From Akkermansiaceae bacterium (GTDB lineage: Bacteria; Verrucomicrobiota; Verrucomicrobiia; Verrucomicrobiales; Akkermansiaceae): 13,399 nt of DNA. The stretch's first letter is position 1. Each line of letters starts with the position of its first letter. The stretch spans positions 1 through 13,399 of the forward strand of contig JALZUH010000114.1 in NCBI GenBank assembly GCA_023301645.1, given 5' to 3'. Positions 1 through 7,425 of the stretch are shown here, one piece after another. Under the pieces are notes generated by a model, which saw only the letters and a program-made list of their open reading frames with translations, had not been told where the DNA came from and ran no database searches. A program made the translations under genes and the position numbers.

Positions 1-1221
1 ATCGGGATGCCCTGAGCCGATGTTACCACATAAGGTAAATTGCTCGTCGATACTTGAAGACGTGAACCATGCCACGCTCATTTCTGACTTACTCTTTGCA
101 CCTACGGGATCGTAGTCTGCAAATAAATAATACTGCCCCCCTATGCTAATAGCAGACCAATCGCCATACGCCCTCTGTGCAGGGCTATGGATTTCATATT
201 CAGCTTGTGAGAAGACCCCACCTTTCTTGATCCTATGCTGGGGAATATCTTCGGGAACGACTACCCCTGGGTAATTTTCAGGATCTGTCTTATGCCAATG
301 TGGATGGAAATACGTGCCGATTTCACCAGTTGGAGTTGTGCGTTCATCCACCGCTGGTGCTAGAATCTCAAAGTCATTAATCCCGTCCTCGCTCACCGTG
401 TGACCAGCTAGTGGCGAATCCCATGCTCTTACACTGGCATCAATCGGGCTCCAATCCTCATAGATGATATGGAACTTACCTTCTAAATCACGAATCACAG
501 CTGAATCAGAACCGTGTGAAGGATCAGCGAAAACCTTGCCCATTTCTTTGCCTGGAAGCCCATCTGTCAGATCTTCATCGATGGTAAGATGTGGGTCTTG
601 GTCATTAGGGTAGTCATGGTAGATGTATGCCTTGCCATCAACAAATTCAGCAGAAGTCGCCCACGCCCCCTTACGGGTAGTTACGGAACCATGATACACC
701 CAGTTTTTCATATCCTTACTCTGCCATGCACGGTAGCCGCCTTGCCCTAACTTTTCACCACCCTTAGCAAGGAATTGATTAGGATCCGTCGTGGGCAAAA
801 ACGGAGTATCAAACCCAGCCAGCTTCACTGGTGCTGCACCCTTCTTTGCTTTGGGCAAACTACGATTAACTATACTCAACAACCAATAATCCCCTGCCGC
901 CTTTTTCATGAAAATAGGAGCTCCCCCTGCACCCTTAGGCTTCATGTCCTTAACTGCCTGCCAGTTAAGCCAAGCCGTTGACTGATGAACGATTATCGAT
1001 TTCGGTGAACGTTTACTATCAAAGCTTTTTAAAACACTTTTATAAATCGCCCTATCAGCTGTGGCTCTGAGCATCCCGTCCTTTATCTCCAGCTGCGCAC
1101 TGCTAGCCGAGTTCGACGACCACTCTTCTTGCGTCTTTGTTTTCCACTCTTCGGCTTGCAAAGGCGCCTTAACTAGTATGGCGAAGGAAATGGCCATCAT
1201 TAACTGCTGATTTTTCATCAT
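1..1221 (-). CDS. Secreted beta-propeller protein, GH43/GH117-like glycoside hydrolase (3' end cut off)
   Basis: An open frame of 407 codons runs without a stop from ATG at 1221 to the window edge, so the C-terminus is missing. The N-terminus is a clear signal peptide: MMKNQQ, a hydrophobic stretch, and likely cleavage after LQA (residue 23), giving a periplasmic or secreted protein. The body has regularly spaced blade-like segments typical of five-bladed propeller glycosidases: SKDMKNWVYHGS, GKAYIYHDYPNDQDPH (His202 to His211), GKFHIIYEDWSP (Glu255, Asp256), EIGTYFHPHWH (His306, His308, His310), then GGQYYLFADYDP. The acidic residues and the HPHWH cluster are plausible active-site elements by analogy with GH43 and GH117, which use Asp/Glu or His; this is inference. 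A GH117-type role would suit red-algal galactan breakdown, but family and substrate are uncertain. The leader is AT-rich and has no Shine-Dalgarno sequence. A second in-frame ATG follows directly. Confidence 0.6.
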   Translation of the reverse strand, partial: MMKNQQLMMAISFAILVKAPLQAEEWKTKTQEEWSSNSASSAQLEIKDGMLRATADRAIYKSVLKSFDSKRSPKSIIVHQSTAWLNWQAVKDMKPKGAGGAPIFMKKAAGDYWLLSIVNRSLPKAKKGAAPVKLAGFDTPFLPTTDPNQFLAKGGEKLGQGGYRAWQSKDMKNWVYHGSVTTRKGAWATSAEFVDGKAYIYHDYPNDQDPHLTIDEDLTDGLPGKEMGKVFADPSHGSDSAVIRDLEGKFHIIYEDWSPIDASVRAWDSPLAGHTVSEDGINDFEILAPAVDERTTPTGEIGTYFHPHWHKTDPENYPGVVVPEDIPQHRIKKGGVFSQAEYEIHSPAQRAYGDWSAISIGGQYYLFADYDPVGAKSKSEMSVAWFTSSSIDEQFTLCGNIGSGHPD

Positions 1222-1348
1222 TGTTATTATTTATAATATACCCCAATGGAAAAGATCCTATGATCCGTATTAGCGATATGATTTATTTCATGAATAACTC
1301 AAAATACTCATGAACTTATCATTACAGCGCGGTGCATGATGATATTAC

Positions 1349-1374
1349 AAAAAACCAACCGTATTTTGCCGTTG
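1349..1374 (-). terminator. Weak candidate terminator downstream of pgsA
   Basis: Read on the minus strand, an imperfect hairpin (CAAC and GTTG arms, with mismatches inside) is followed by G and six T. It lies 31 bp past the pgsA stop and before the propeller gene on the same strand. The short mismatched stem makes the call weak; if real, it separates the two genes. Confidence 0.3.
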
Positions 1375-1404
1375 TTTTACAGCAGGGACAAATAGCCCGA
1401 ACTC

Positions 1405-2019
1405 CTATTGGCGAGATTGCGCCTGGTCTTCACCCTCTTTATCCAGAAGCAGCCCTCGTGCTTTCCAGAAATAAGAACCGCCAGAGATCACCGTAAGCAT
1501 GACTGCAGGCCAGAGTGATGCCGGGAATAGGAAATGATCTTTATCAGACAAGAACTGGAGAGCCTTAATCAGGCTGTTGTCCGAAACAACGGTGACGAGC
1601 GTAAGATGAACTAGAGCTGTAATAATAAAGGTCAACTGGAAGGCCGTCTTCCACTTCCCGAGTTTATCAGCAGCGATGACCTCGCCTTTTTCCACGGCAA
1701 TCTGGCGGATACCAGTGACGAGAAACTCTCGACATATGATAAGAGCTGTCACCCACACTGGGCAGAGCCCCTTAGCAGAGAGATAGACAAAACCTGAACT
1801 AACAAGAATCTTATCAGCCAGAGGATCCAAGAGCTTTCCTAGTGAGGTCACCAGATTAAGCTTACGCGCCAAGTAGCCATCCAGCCAATCCGAGATAGCT
1901 CCGAGAATAAAAGCAACCAAGGCAATCGCGTAACCCGCCACGCCTTCCGCAGAGGCAGCTGCGCAAAATACCGCCGTGAGGACAAGCCGAAAAAGTGTGA
2001 TCGTGTTTGGAAGGTTCAT
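1405..2019 (-). CDS. pgsA: CDP-diacylglycerol--glycerol-3-phosphate 3-phosphatidyltransferase
   Basis: An inner-membrane enzyme that joins CDP-diacylglycerol and sn-glycerol 3-phosphate to form phosphatidylglycerophosphate, the committed step towards phosphatidylglycerol and cardiolipin. The full CDP-alcohol phosphatidyltransferase signature D-x2-D-G-x2-A-R-x8-G-x3-D-x3-D is present, with Asp44, Asp47, Gly48, Ala51, Arg52, Gly61, Asp65 and Asp69 (204-residue numbering). The N-terminus MNLPNTITLFRL is typical of PgsA, and several hydrophobic segments follow, the last near residues 165-190. The frame extends 7 codons upstream to a TTG at 2040, but the ATG at 2019 matches the family start better; neither has a Shine-Dalgarno sequence. 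The gene is divergent from gnd. PgsA is favoured over phosphatidylserine synthase or cardiolipin synthase (CMP-forming) by length and N-terminus. Confidence 0.9.
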   Translation of the reverse strand: MNLPNTITLFRLVLTAVFCAAASAEGVAGYAIALVAFILGAISDWLDGYLARKLNLVTSLGKLLDPLADKILVSSGFVYLSAKGLCPVWVTALIICREFLVTGIRQIAVEKGEVIAADKLGKWKTAFQLTFIITALVHLTLVTVVSDNSLIKALQFLSDKDHFLFPASLWPAVMLTVISGGSYFWKARGLLLDKEGEDQAQSRQ

Positions 2020-2266
2020 CTTAGTGAGGCGACATAGCAATGTGGTAGCAACGAAATATCAGGAGATTCCCTCACCAAACAAACACTATAATCATGCTAC
2101 AGACGAGTAATATGCTTATTTTTTTCAAAGAGCGATGATACGCTTGTTCATTTTTCCCTTTTTTTAGATGAAAACCTGATTTTTAAGCGCTGTGACGCAA
2201 GTTCCTATTGCGTGATTGCTTTTCACATGGATAATGCCGCATTCGGTCAACCAACCGACAACACTT

Positions 2267-3697
2267 ATGGAAAAATCTGATTTCGGCCTTATCGGCCTAG
2301 CTGTAATGGGGCAAAACCTCGTCCTCAACGTAGAAAGCCGTGGCTTTCAAGTTTCTGTTTACAACCGCACAACCTCTAAGATGGAGGAGTTCATCGCCGA
2401 AAACCCAGACAAGAAGCTTGTCGGCGAGGCAACACTTGAAGGCTTTGTCAACAGCCTCGCTAGCCCACGTAAGATCCAGATCATGGTGCAGGCAGGTCGT
2501 CCTGTAGACGCTGTCATCGAGTCACTCATCCCACTTCTCGATGAAGGTGACATCATCATCGACGGCGGCAACTCACTCTACACAGACACTGAGCGTCGTG
2601 ACAAATACTGTGCTGAAGCAGGAATGCGCTTCATCGGAGCAGGCGTATCAGGTGGTGAAGAAGGTGCCCTTAAGGGACCATCCATCATGCCCGGCGGCCC
2701 AGTGAGCACATGGGAAGTCATGCAGCCTATCTTCGAAAGCATCTCAGCTAAGGTTGACGGTGAGCCATGTGTTGTTCACATCGGCAAAGGTGGCGCAGGT
2801 CACTTCGTGAAGATGGTGCACAACGGCATCGAATACGGTGACATGCAGCTCATCTGTGAGGCATACAACATCTTCAAAGCAGCTGGACTAAGTAATGCTG
2901 AGCAAGCTGAAATCTTTGCTGACTGGAATGCTGGCGAACTTGAGTCATTCCTCATCGAAATCACTGCTAATATCCTCAAGCAAAAAGACCCTGAAACAGG
3001 CACAGACATCGTTGACCTCATCGTCGACAAGGCTGGTCAGAAAGGCACAGGCCGCTGGACAGTCATGGGATCTGTCGAGCAAGCCGTTCCTTTCTCTACG
3101 ATCGCAGGCTCAGTCGAAGCACGTATCCTCTCATCCATGAGAGATCAGCGTAAGATCGCCTCTGGCATCCTTGAAGGCCCAAGCAACTGGGACTTCGATC
3201 TTACCATGCCTAAAGAAGAACTTGTTGCCAAGGTTCGCAATGCGCTCTTCGCATCCAAGATCGTATCTTATGCACAGGGACTCGACCTCATCAGCAAAGT
3301 CGGCGAGGACAAGAACTGGGATCTTAATCTCGGCGAAATCGCTAAAATCTGGCGTGGAGGCTGCATCATTCGTGCTAAGTTCCTCAATCACATCACTGAC
3401 GCGTATCAGGCAGCGACCCCTCCTACCAACCTCATGCTTGCACCGTTCTTCACTGACATCCTCAATAAGGGTCAGCAAGACTGGCGTGAAGTAGTAGCCC
3501 TAGCTGCTACTAATGGCATCCCAGTTCCATCATTTGGTGGATCACTCAGCTACTACGACGCATACCGTGCAGAGCGTCTTCCTGCAAACCTCCTTCAGGC
3601 GCAGCGCGACTTCTTCGGAGCTCACACCTATGAGCGTATCGACAAGCCAGAAGGCGAGTTCTTCCACACAGAAGACTGGCCTGAGCTCATGGGATAA
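2267..3697 (+). CDS. gnd: 6-phosphogluconate dehydrogenase, decarboxylating
   Basis: A cytosolic enzyme of the oxidative pentose phosphate pathway: 6-phosphogluconate + NADP+ gives ribulose 5-phosphate, CO2 and NADPH. From ATG 2267 the protein has 476 residues, close to the 468 of the E. coli enzyme. Visible motifs: nucleotide-binding GLIGLAVMGQN (7-17), NRTTSK (33-38) with the Arg that usually favours NADP, GGNS (100-103), family signature VSGGEEGA (127-134), and KMVHNGIEY (182-190) holding the catalytic Lys182 and Glu189. IWRGGCIIR and the C-terminal FFGAHTYERID tail are also standard. A TTG 17 codons upstream (2216) stays in frame, but those residues do not resemble the family. The gene is a single unit with a strong terminator 35 bp past its stop. 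Its C-ending codon bias leaves long empty frames on other strands, as expected for a well-expressed gene. Confidence 0.96.
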   Translation: MEKSDFGLIGLAVMGQNLVLNVESRGFQVSVYNRTTSKMEEFIAENPDKKLVGEATLEGFVNSLASPRKIQIMVQAGRPVDAVIESLIPLLDEGDIIIDGGNSLYTDTERRDKYCAEAGMRFIGAGVSGGEEGALKGPSIMPGGPVSTWEVMQPIFESISAKVDGEPCVVHIGKGGAGHFVKMVHNGIEYGDMQLICEAYNIFKAAGLSNAEQAEIFADWNAGELESFLIEITANILKQKDPETGTDIVDLIVDKAGQKGTGRWTVMGSVEQAVPFSTIAGSVEARILSSMRDQRKIASGILEGPSNWDFDLTMPKEELVAKVRNALFASKIVSYAQGLDLISKVGEDKNWDLNLGEIAKIWRGGCIIRAKFLNHITDAYQAATPPTNLMLAPFFTDILNKGQQDWREVVALAATNGIPVPSFGGSLSYYDAYRAERLPANLLQAQRDFFGAHTYERIDKPEGEFFHTEDWPELMG

Positions 3698-3731
3698 TAA
3701 GCGACCAAGGCTCATACCCTAATAAAATCAC

Positions 3732-3776
3732 ATAAGCCCTCACATGCGCTACTGCATTGTGGGGGCTTATTTTTTG
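3732..3776 (+). terminator. Rho-independent terminator of gnd
   Basis: A 13-bp stem (3732-3744 with 3758-3770, one G-U pair, GC-rich centre AGCCC/GGGCT) is capped by a loop that can add a 3-bp inner stem. It is followed by TTTTTT. It sits 35 bp past gnd. On the other strand the stem is followed by the T-richer GTGATTTTATT, so it may also stop the convergent dehydrogenase transcript. Confidence 0.9.
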
Positions 3777-3818
3777 CTACTAGATTGAAATACAGCCCCC
3801 TCGATCCAGATAACCAAT

Positions 3819-4475
3819 CTACGAGAGAATTCTGCTGTCCAGGTTAAACACCTGCCCTGAGGTGTGCACCATATCAGTATGCAGACAGCTTACGAAATCA
3901 GCTACCGACGCAGGAGTATTCCATCTCGCCAAGCTATGCTTTTGTAGACTTGCCTGCCTCGCCTTGGGCGAAAGATCTTTAGTCATCTTCGTTTCTAAAA
4001 ACCCAGGCAATATCGCATTCACTCGGATATTTCTCGGCCCTAGCTCTCTGGCCAGCGACTTCATCATCCCGAGTAAAGCAGCCTTAGAAGCCGCGTAGTT
4101 CGCCTGTCCAGCGGGTGGTTGAAGCGCGGAAAAGCTAGAGATAAAGATAATATGCCCTACACGCTGCTTCACCATCAATCGTGACGCCTCGCGCGCGCAG
4201 ATAAAAGCCCCTTTTAAATTCACCTCCATGGCAGCTTCCCATTGGGCTTCACTCATTTTAGCTAGTGGAGCATCAACGGTAACCCCAGCATTACAGATCA
4301 ATAAATCAAGGCTCTCTAGCTGCTTAAAATAGCAGCCGACTTGATCGCCATGAGTAACGTCGAGCTCCTCCCTGCCGGGCGCAAAAACTGCCATAGAAGC
4401 CGCACACATGCGATTTGCTATGGCAGTTGCCAAATCTCCCTCCCCTCCTGTTATTACGACATGAGAAGAGTTCAT
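3819..4475 (-). CDS. Short-chain dehydrogenase/reductase (FabG-like)
   Basis: A cytosolic NAD(P)-dependent oxidoreductase of the classical SDR family, 218 residues from ATG 4475. The catalytic tetrad is complete: Asn86 (VNLKGAF), Ser114 (ISSFS), Tyr127 and Lys131 (YAASK), with NAG at 62-64 and the PG turn in AILPGF. The cofactor loop is unusual: T-G-G-E-G-D-L-A (9-16) has Asp and Ala where most family members have Gly (TGxxxGxG). The protein is also slightly short (FabG is about 245), mainly in the early Rossmann part. The substrate cannot be told; 3-oxoacyl-ACP or another small ketone/alcohol is possible. It follows pdhC on the same strand after about 70 bp with no terminator seen, so the two are probably cotranscribed. 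A GTG at 4499 would add 8 residues. Confidence 0.82.
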   Translation of the reverse strand: MNSSHVVITGGEGDLATAIANRMCAASMAVFAPGREELDVTHGDQVGCYFKQLESLDLLICNAGVTVDAPLAKMSEAQWEAAMEVNLKGAFICAREASRLMVKQRVGHIIFISSFSALQPPAGQANYAASKAALLGMMKSLARELGPRNIRVNAILPGFLETKMTKDLSPKARQASLQKHSLARWNTPASVADFVSCLHTDMVHTSGQVFNLDSRILS

Positions 4476-4544
4476 CAAAAATGAAAGAGTAATGAGCACG
4501 GGCAGGCAGAATGCTTACTCGTGCACGATAAAAGTGTGGTCAAA

Positions 4545-5894
4545 TTAGACCAACATGAGTGCTGGATTCTCAATGAGCTTCTTCACCTCACCGATAAACT
4601 TAGCAGCTACAGCACCATCGACAACGCGGTGGTCACAGCTAACTCCAATGTCCATACGCTGACCTGCTACAATCTCACCCTTCGCATTGACAACCGGCTT
4701 ATTGACGATTGTTCCGATGCTGAGGATGACAGCTTGTGGTGGGTTAACAATAGCGTCAAAACTTTGGATACCCCACGCTCCTAGGTTAGATACGGTGATC
4801 GTTCCGCCGTCGTAGTCGCTTGGGTGAAGTTTCTTATCGCGTGCTTTAGCAGCAAGGCCTTTGACCTCCTGCGAGATATTCAGCATTGATTTATTAGCAG
4901 CGTCTTTAATCACAGGAGTGACAAGACCTTCTTCTACAGCAATCGCTACAGAAATACCGATCTTAGCAAACTGAACAATACTATCACCATTATATGAAGC
5001 ATTCACCTCAGGCACTGCTTGAGCAGCATTGATAACAGCACGAAGCACAAAGTCATTAACACTATACTTGTTACCGTGAGTCTGCTCAGCCTGCGCATTG
5101 ACCTGCTTACGAAGCATCATGAGCGGTGCTGTATCAGCCTCTACGTGTAGGTAGAAGTGAGGGATAGTCGTCTTCGATGTAAGTAGTCGATCAGCAATGA
5201 TGCGGCGCATCGATGTAAGCGGGATCTCTTGATCTTCGCCTCCGAATGTTGGGTTAATAGCTGCAGGAGCCTTCGCTGCTTTAGGAGCTGCAGGAGTAGC
5301 AGCCTGTGTTTTGCTCTTTACAGATGCGGCCAATGCTGTGGCTGATGCTGCTAGTGCTGATGGCGCGCCCGATGCGGCAGCTGGAACTGAGCCAGATTTA
5401 CCTTCTACATCGTTTTTAACAATGCGACCACTTGGGCCAGAACCTTCTACAGTAGTTAGATCAACGCCATTTGCCCCCGCAATCTTACGAGCAAGTGGTG
5501 ACACCTTGATACGGTCGCCATTAGCATAAGTAGTCGCTGTAGCGCCTGCCTGCTGAGATGCTGCTGCCGCTGGAGCTGAAGACTCAGGACTAGCTGCTGC
5601 TGGGGCCGCCGCTGGGGCTGACTGCGCTGCTGGTGCCGCAGCACCTGGCTCTTCACCTTCTTCGAGCATGACGCCGAGTAATGCCCCGACTTCGACTTTC
5701 TCACCTTCTGCCACGAGCACTGAAGTCAGTGTCCCTTCGTCAAATGCCTCCATTTCCATGGTGGCTTTATCTGTTTCGACTTCTGCGATGACATCACCAA
5801 TCTCGATGGTGTCTCCTACTTGCTTGTTCCATTTAATGAGAGTTCCTTCCGTCATAGTGTCGGAAAGCTTCGGCATTTCGATATTGATAGGCAT
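4545..5894 (-). CDS. pdhC: Pyruvate dehydrogenase E2, dihydrolipoyllysine acetyltransferase
   Basis: The core subunit of the pyruvate dehydrogenase complex: it takes the acetyl group from E1 on its lipoyl arm and passes it to CoA. The 449 residues show the standard order. One lipoyl domain (1-80) carries the lipoylated Lys43 in VETDKATME. An Ala/Pro-rich linker (about 83-125) follows, then the peripheral subunit-binding domain (129-164, VSPLARKIA ... GSGPSGRIVKNDV). A second, unusually long Ala-rich linker (about 165-221) precedes the catalytic domain (222-449), which has the HRVVDG motif with His422 and Asp426. The pairing with E1 genes 1.5 kb away that look like PDH points to pyruvate rather than branched-chain or 2-oxoglutarate substrates. 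The gene is separated from pdhAB and must have its own promoter in 5895-6018, where I see no convincing -35/-10 pair. No Shine-Dalgarno sequence precedes the ATG. Confidence 0.93.
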   Translation of the reverse strand: MPINIEMPKLSDTMTEGTLIKWNKQVGDTIEIGDVIAEVETDKATMEMEAFDEGTLTSVLVAEGEKVEVGALLGVMLEEGEEPGAAAPAAQSAPAAAPAAASPESSAPAAAASQQAGATATTYANGDRIKVSPLARKIAGANGVDLTTVEGSGPSGRIVKNDVEGKSGSVPAAASGAPSALAASATALAASVKSKTQAATPAAPKAAKAPAAINPTFGGEDQEIPLTSMRRIIADRLLTSKTTIPHFYLHVEADTAPLMMLRKQVNAQAEQTHGNKYSVNDFVLRAVINAAQAVPEVNASYNGDSIVQFAKIGISVAIAVEEGLVTPVIKDAANKSMLNISQEVKGLAAKARDKKLHPSDYDGGTITVSNLGAWGIQSFDAIVNPPQAVILSIGTIVNKPVVNAKGEIVAGQRMDIGVSCDHRVVDGAVAAKFIGEVKKLIENPALMLV

Positions 5895-6018
5895 AAAAAG
5901 TTACTGTTGTTTGGCTTGATACATCGTTGATTAATGGCTTTGGCGCAAGATGTTTTTAATAAAACCCATGTCTTATTTCACCGCCCAACCTGAATGTTAG
6001 GCTAAAAGCCGCTACCAT

Positions 6019-6049
6019 AAAAAAGCCATGGCTTTAAAACCACGGCTTT
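6019..6049 (-). terminator. Rho-independent terminator of the Cys-rich lipoprotein gene
   Basis: A 10-position stem with one mismatch (6022-6031 with 6040-6049, AAAGCCATGG/CCACGGCTTT) and an 8-nt loop. On the minus strand it ends in TTTTTT at 6024-6019. It lies 37 bp past the stop of the gene at 6087 and insulates pdhC from it. The other strand has no proper T-run. Confidence 0.75.
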
Positions 6050-6086
6050 CTAGAAAATTTTGAAAATTAAATATGACTTAGTTTAA

Positions 6087-6443
6087 TTATGGCGCCAATG
6101 TCTTCATGGTCGCGATAAGACCAATCTGAGGCTCACCAGTTCCACCTTGGCCAGTAGCGCGAGAGAGAACCTTCTTACTAACAATACCGCAGCAGCTAGG
6201 CTTAGGGCAGAATTTTGAACCACACTTTCTACAAGAGCTCTTCACTGTCTTGTAAGTAGTAACAGGCACTTTATTAATGACATCGTAAGATCTATTGGTG
6301 CCATGAACTGTTTGAGTTACTTCTTTAATGGTAGTTACTTCTTTCTGAGCAGTAAGCGCAGCACCACAAGGGAGGAGTCCGCAGCATGAAGAGAATGCTA
6401 ATGAGAGAAGAGCAAGTGTGAGTAATTGAAGTCTAGTTTTCAT
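6087..6443 (-). CDS. Small Cys-rich putative lipoprotein, unknown function
   Basis: I do not recognise this 118-residue protein. From ATG 6443 it starts MKTRLQLLTLALLSLAFSSCC, a good lipoprotein-type signal sequence. The lipobox is FSSC, with Phe at -3 instead of the usual Leu, and acylation would be at Cys20. It has eight Cys: 20, 21, 26, 71, 74, 79, 84 and 85. The second group forms CRKCGSKFCPKPSCC, a spacing that could bind metal or form disulfides. Between the groups is a Thr/Val-rich hydrophilic stretch (VTTIKEVTQTV, VPVTTYKTVK) suggestive of beta strands. The C-terminal tail is Gly-rich (TGQGGTGEP). It is divergent from the YiaD-like lipoprotein and ends in its own terminator, so it is a monocistronic envelope gene. 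An ATG at 6458 would add five residues (MITDE), which fits a signal peptide less well. Confidence 0.7.
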   Translation of the reverse strand: MKTRLQLLTLALLSLAFSSCCGLLPCGAALTAQKEVTTIKEVTQTVHGTNRSYDVINKVPVTTYKTVKSSCRKCGSKFCPKPSCCGIVSKKVLSRATGQGGTGEPQIGLIATMKTLAP

Positions 6444-6458
6444 TTCGTCTGTAATCAT

Positions 6459-6583
6459 TCAGTATTCTGACTCTTGGCGCAATGGAAAAAATGAATTTCT
6501 CAGCCACACAACTCTTAACTTATCCTTAATTCTAACCTTTCTTCACTTGCGATAGTTTATATTTAGAGTAAATTTCCTGCACC
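6459..6583. promoter_or_regulatory. Divergent control region of the two lipoprotein genes
   Basis: About 125 bp between divergent genes must hold both promoters. On the plus strand TATATT at 6558-6563 is a possible -10 box, about 15 bp before a likely start site close to the ATG at 6584; no good -35 box is seen. On the minus side the 9-mer TTGCGCCAA (6482-6474) lies about 30 bp before the ATG and could serve as -35 or as an operator; the same 9-mer recurs before pdhC. Confidence 0.35.
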
Positions 6584-7249
6584 ATGAAACCGTCACTACT
6601 ACATATCACATCCATTGCAGTTATTGCCACTGCGCTCCCTAGCTGCACCACCGTTAATCCTTTTACCGGAGAGAATCAAATTTCCAAAGCAGCCAGAGGC
6701 GCCTCAATAGGAGCGCTAGGCGGAGCTCTAGCTGGAGTATTGATCGGAGATGATACGAAAGCCACTCTTACAGGTGCCGTAGCAGGTGCCGCCGTCGGTG
6801 GTGGTATCGGCTACTACATGGACACCCAAGAAGCAGAAGTCCGCAGACAGCTTCAAGGCACAGGAGTAAGTGTGACACGCGCTGGCGATGAGCTCATCCT
6901 CAATATGCCAAGCGACATCACATTCAACTCAGGCAGCAGTGCCCTCAAGGCAGAATTCAGCTCAACGCTTCAGTCCGTCTCTCTCGTGCTTAATAAGTAT
7001 ACCAAAACGAACATCAGCATTACCGGTCACACTGACTCTGACGGATCCACCGGCTCAAACCAAACCTTATCTGTTAGCCGCGCACAAGCCGTCGCCCAGG
7101 ACCTCAATAGCCGCAGAGTATCAGGCGAGAGACTCCTCACGCAAGGAGCCGGTGAGAGCAGCCCTATTGCGAGTAACAGCACAGTAGCAGGCAAAGCTGC
7201 CAACCGCCGAGTAGAACTCCGCATCGTGCCCAAGGGCAATCAATTTTAA
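6584..7249 (+). CDS. YiaD-like OmpA-family lipoprotein with glycine zipper
   Basis: An outer-membrane lipoprotein that probably ties the outer membrane to peptidoglycan. The 221 residues match the size and order of E. coli YiaD (219). First comes a lipoprotein signal with lipobox LPSC (acylated Cys21). A Gly-rich zipper follows (about 38-79: ASIGALGGALAGVLIG, then GAVAGAAVGGGIGYYMD), which could insert in or pack on the membrane. The OmpA C-terminal domain spans about 105-216. In that domain DITFNSGS, GHTDSDGS (148-155), LSVSRA with Arg166 and NRRVEL (207-212) are the usual peptidoglycan-binding elements. It is divergent from the Cys-rich gene and convergent with pdhB, with a strong terminator 85 bp past its stop. 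Pal itself is less likely because of the glycine zipper and the absence of tol genes. Confidence 0.9.
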   Translation: MKPSLLHITSIAVIATALPSCTTVNPFTGENQISKAARGASIGALGGALAGVLIGDDTKATLTGAVAGAAVGGGIGYYMDTQEAEVRRQLQGTGVSVTRAGDELILNMPSDITFNSGSSALKAEFSSTLQSVSLVLNKYTKTNISITGHTDSDGSTGSNQTLSVSRAQAVAQDLNSRRVSGERLLTQGAGESSPIASNSTVAGKAANRRVELRIVPKGNQF

Positions 7250-7334
7250 GCACAGCCACGGCTATGTCCTCTATCTAGAACTAAGGCTAAGTGCCTCACT
7301 CACAGGGCTGCTAAGCCCAGTGACCACCTCAAAG

Positions 7335-7371
7335 AAAACCCCCAGGATCAATGACTGATCTTGGGGGTTTT
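7335..7371. terminator. Bidirectional terminator between the YiaD-like gene and pdhB
   Basis: A 16-bp stem (7335-7350 with 7356-7371, one G-U pair) with a 5-nt ATGAC loop and a C5/G5 core flanked by A4/T4. It ends in TTTTG on the plus strand and TTTTCTTT on the minus strand, so it can stop both converging transcripts. It prevents read-through from pdhAB towards pdhC. A small GGGCT/AGCCC hairpin lies just upstream, near 7305-7318. Confidence 0.9.
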
Positions 7372-7425
7372 GTTGATGGATAGACTAACTTGAGTCGCTA
7401 TTTGCTCAGGTGATGATTTAGAGCG

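Noticed and set aside
775..981. 68-codon plus-strand frame at the left edge
   Set aside because: It is inside the propeller gene, which is supported by signal peptide and blade motifs over 407 codons.
2195..2213. ACGCAA/TTGCGT hairpin in the gnd leader
   Set aside because: Only 6 bp with a 7-nt loop and no T-run or conserved partner; too small to call a riboswitch or attenuator.
3131..3478. 115-codon open frame antisense to gnd
   Set aside because: It lies fully inside gnd, whose motifs are continuous there; the long empty frame follows from gnd codon bias, and the translation shows no domain.
4519..4528. Perfect palindrome TCGTGCACGA between pdhC and the SDR gene
   Set aside because: A single 10-bp palindrome inside a short intergenic gap, with no second copy in neighbouring leaders; likely chance.
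5311..5919. Plus-strand open frames opposite the pdhC lipoyl domain and linkers
   Set aside because: Ala-rich coding sequence read backwards gives Ser/Ala-rich frames without stops; nothing recognisable in them and no leader.
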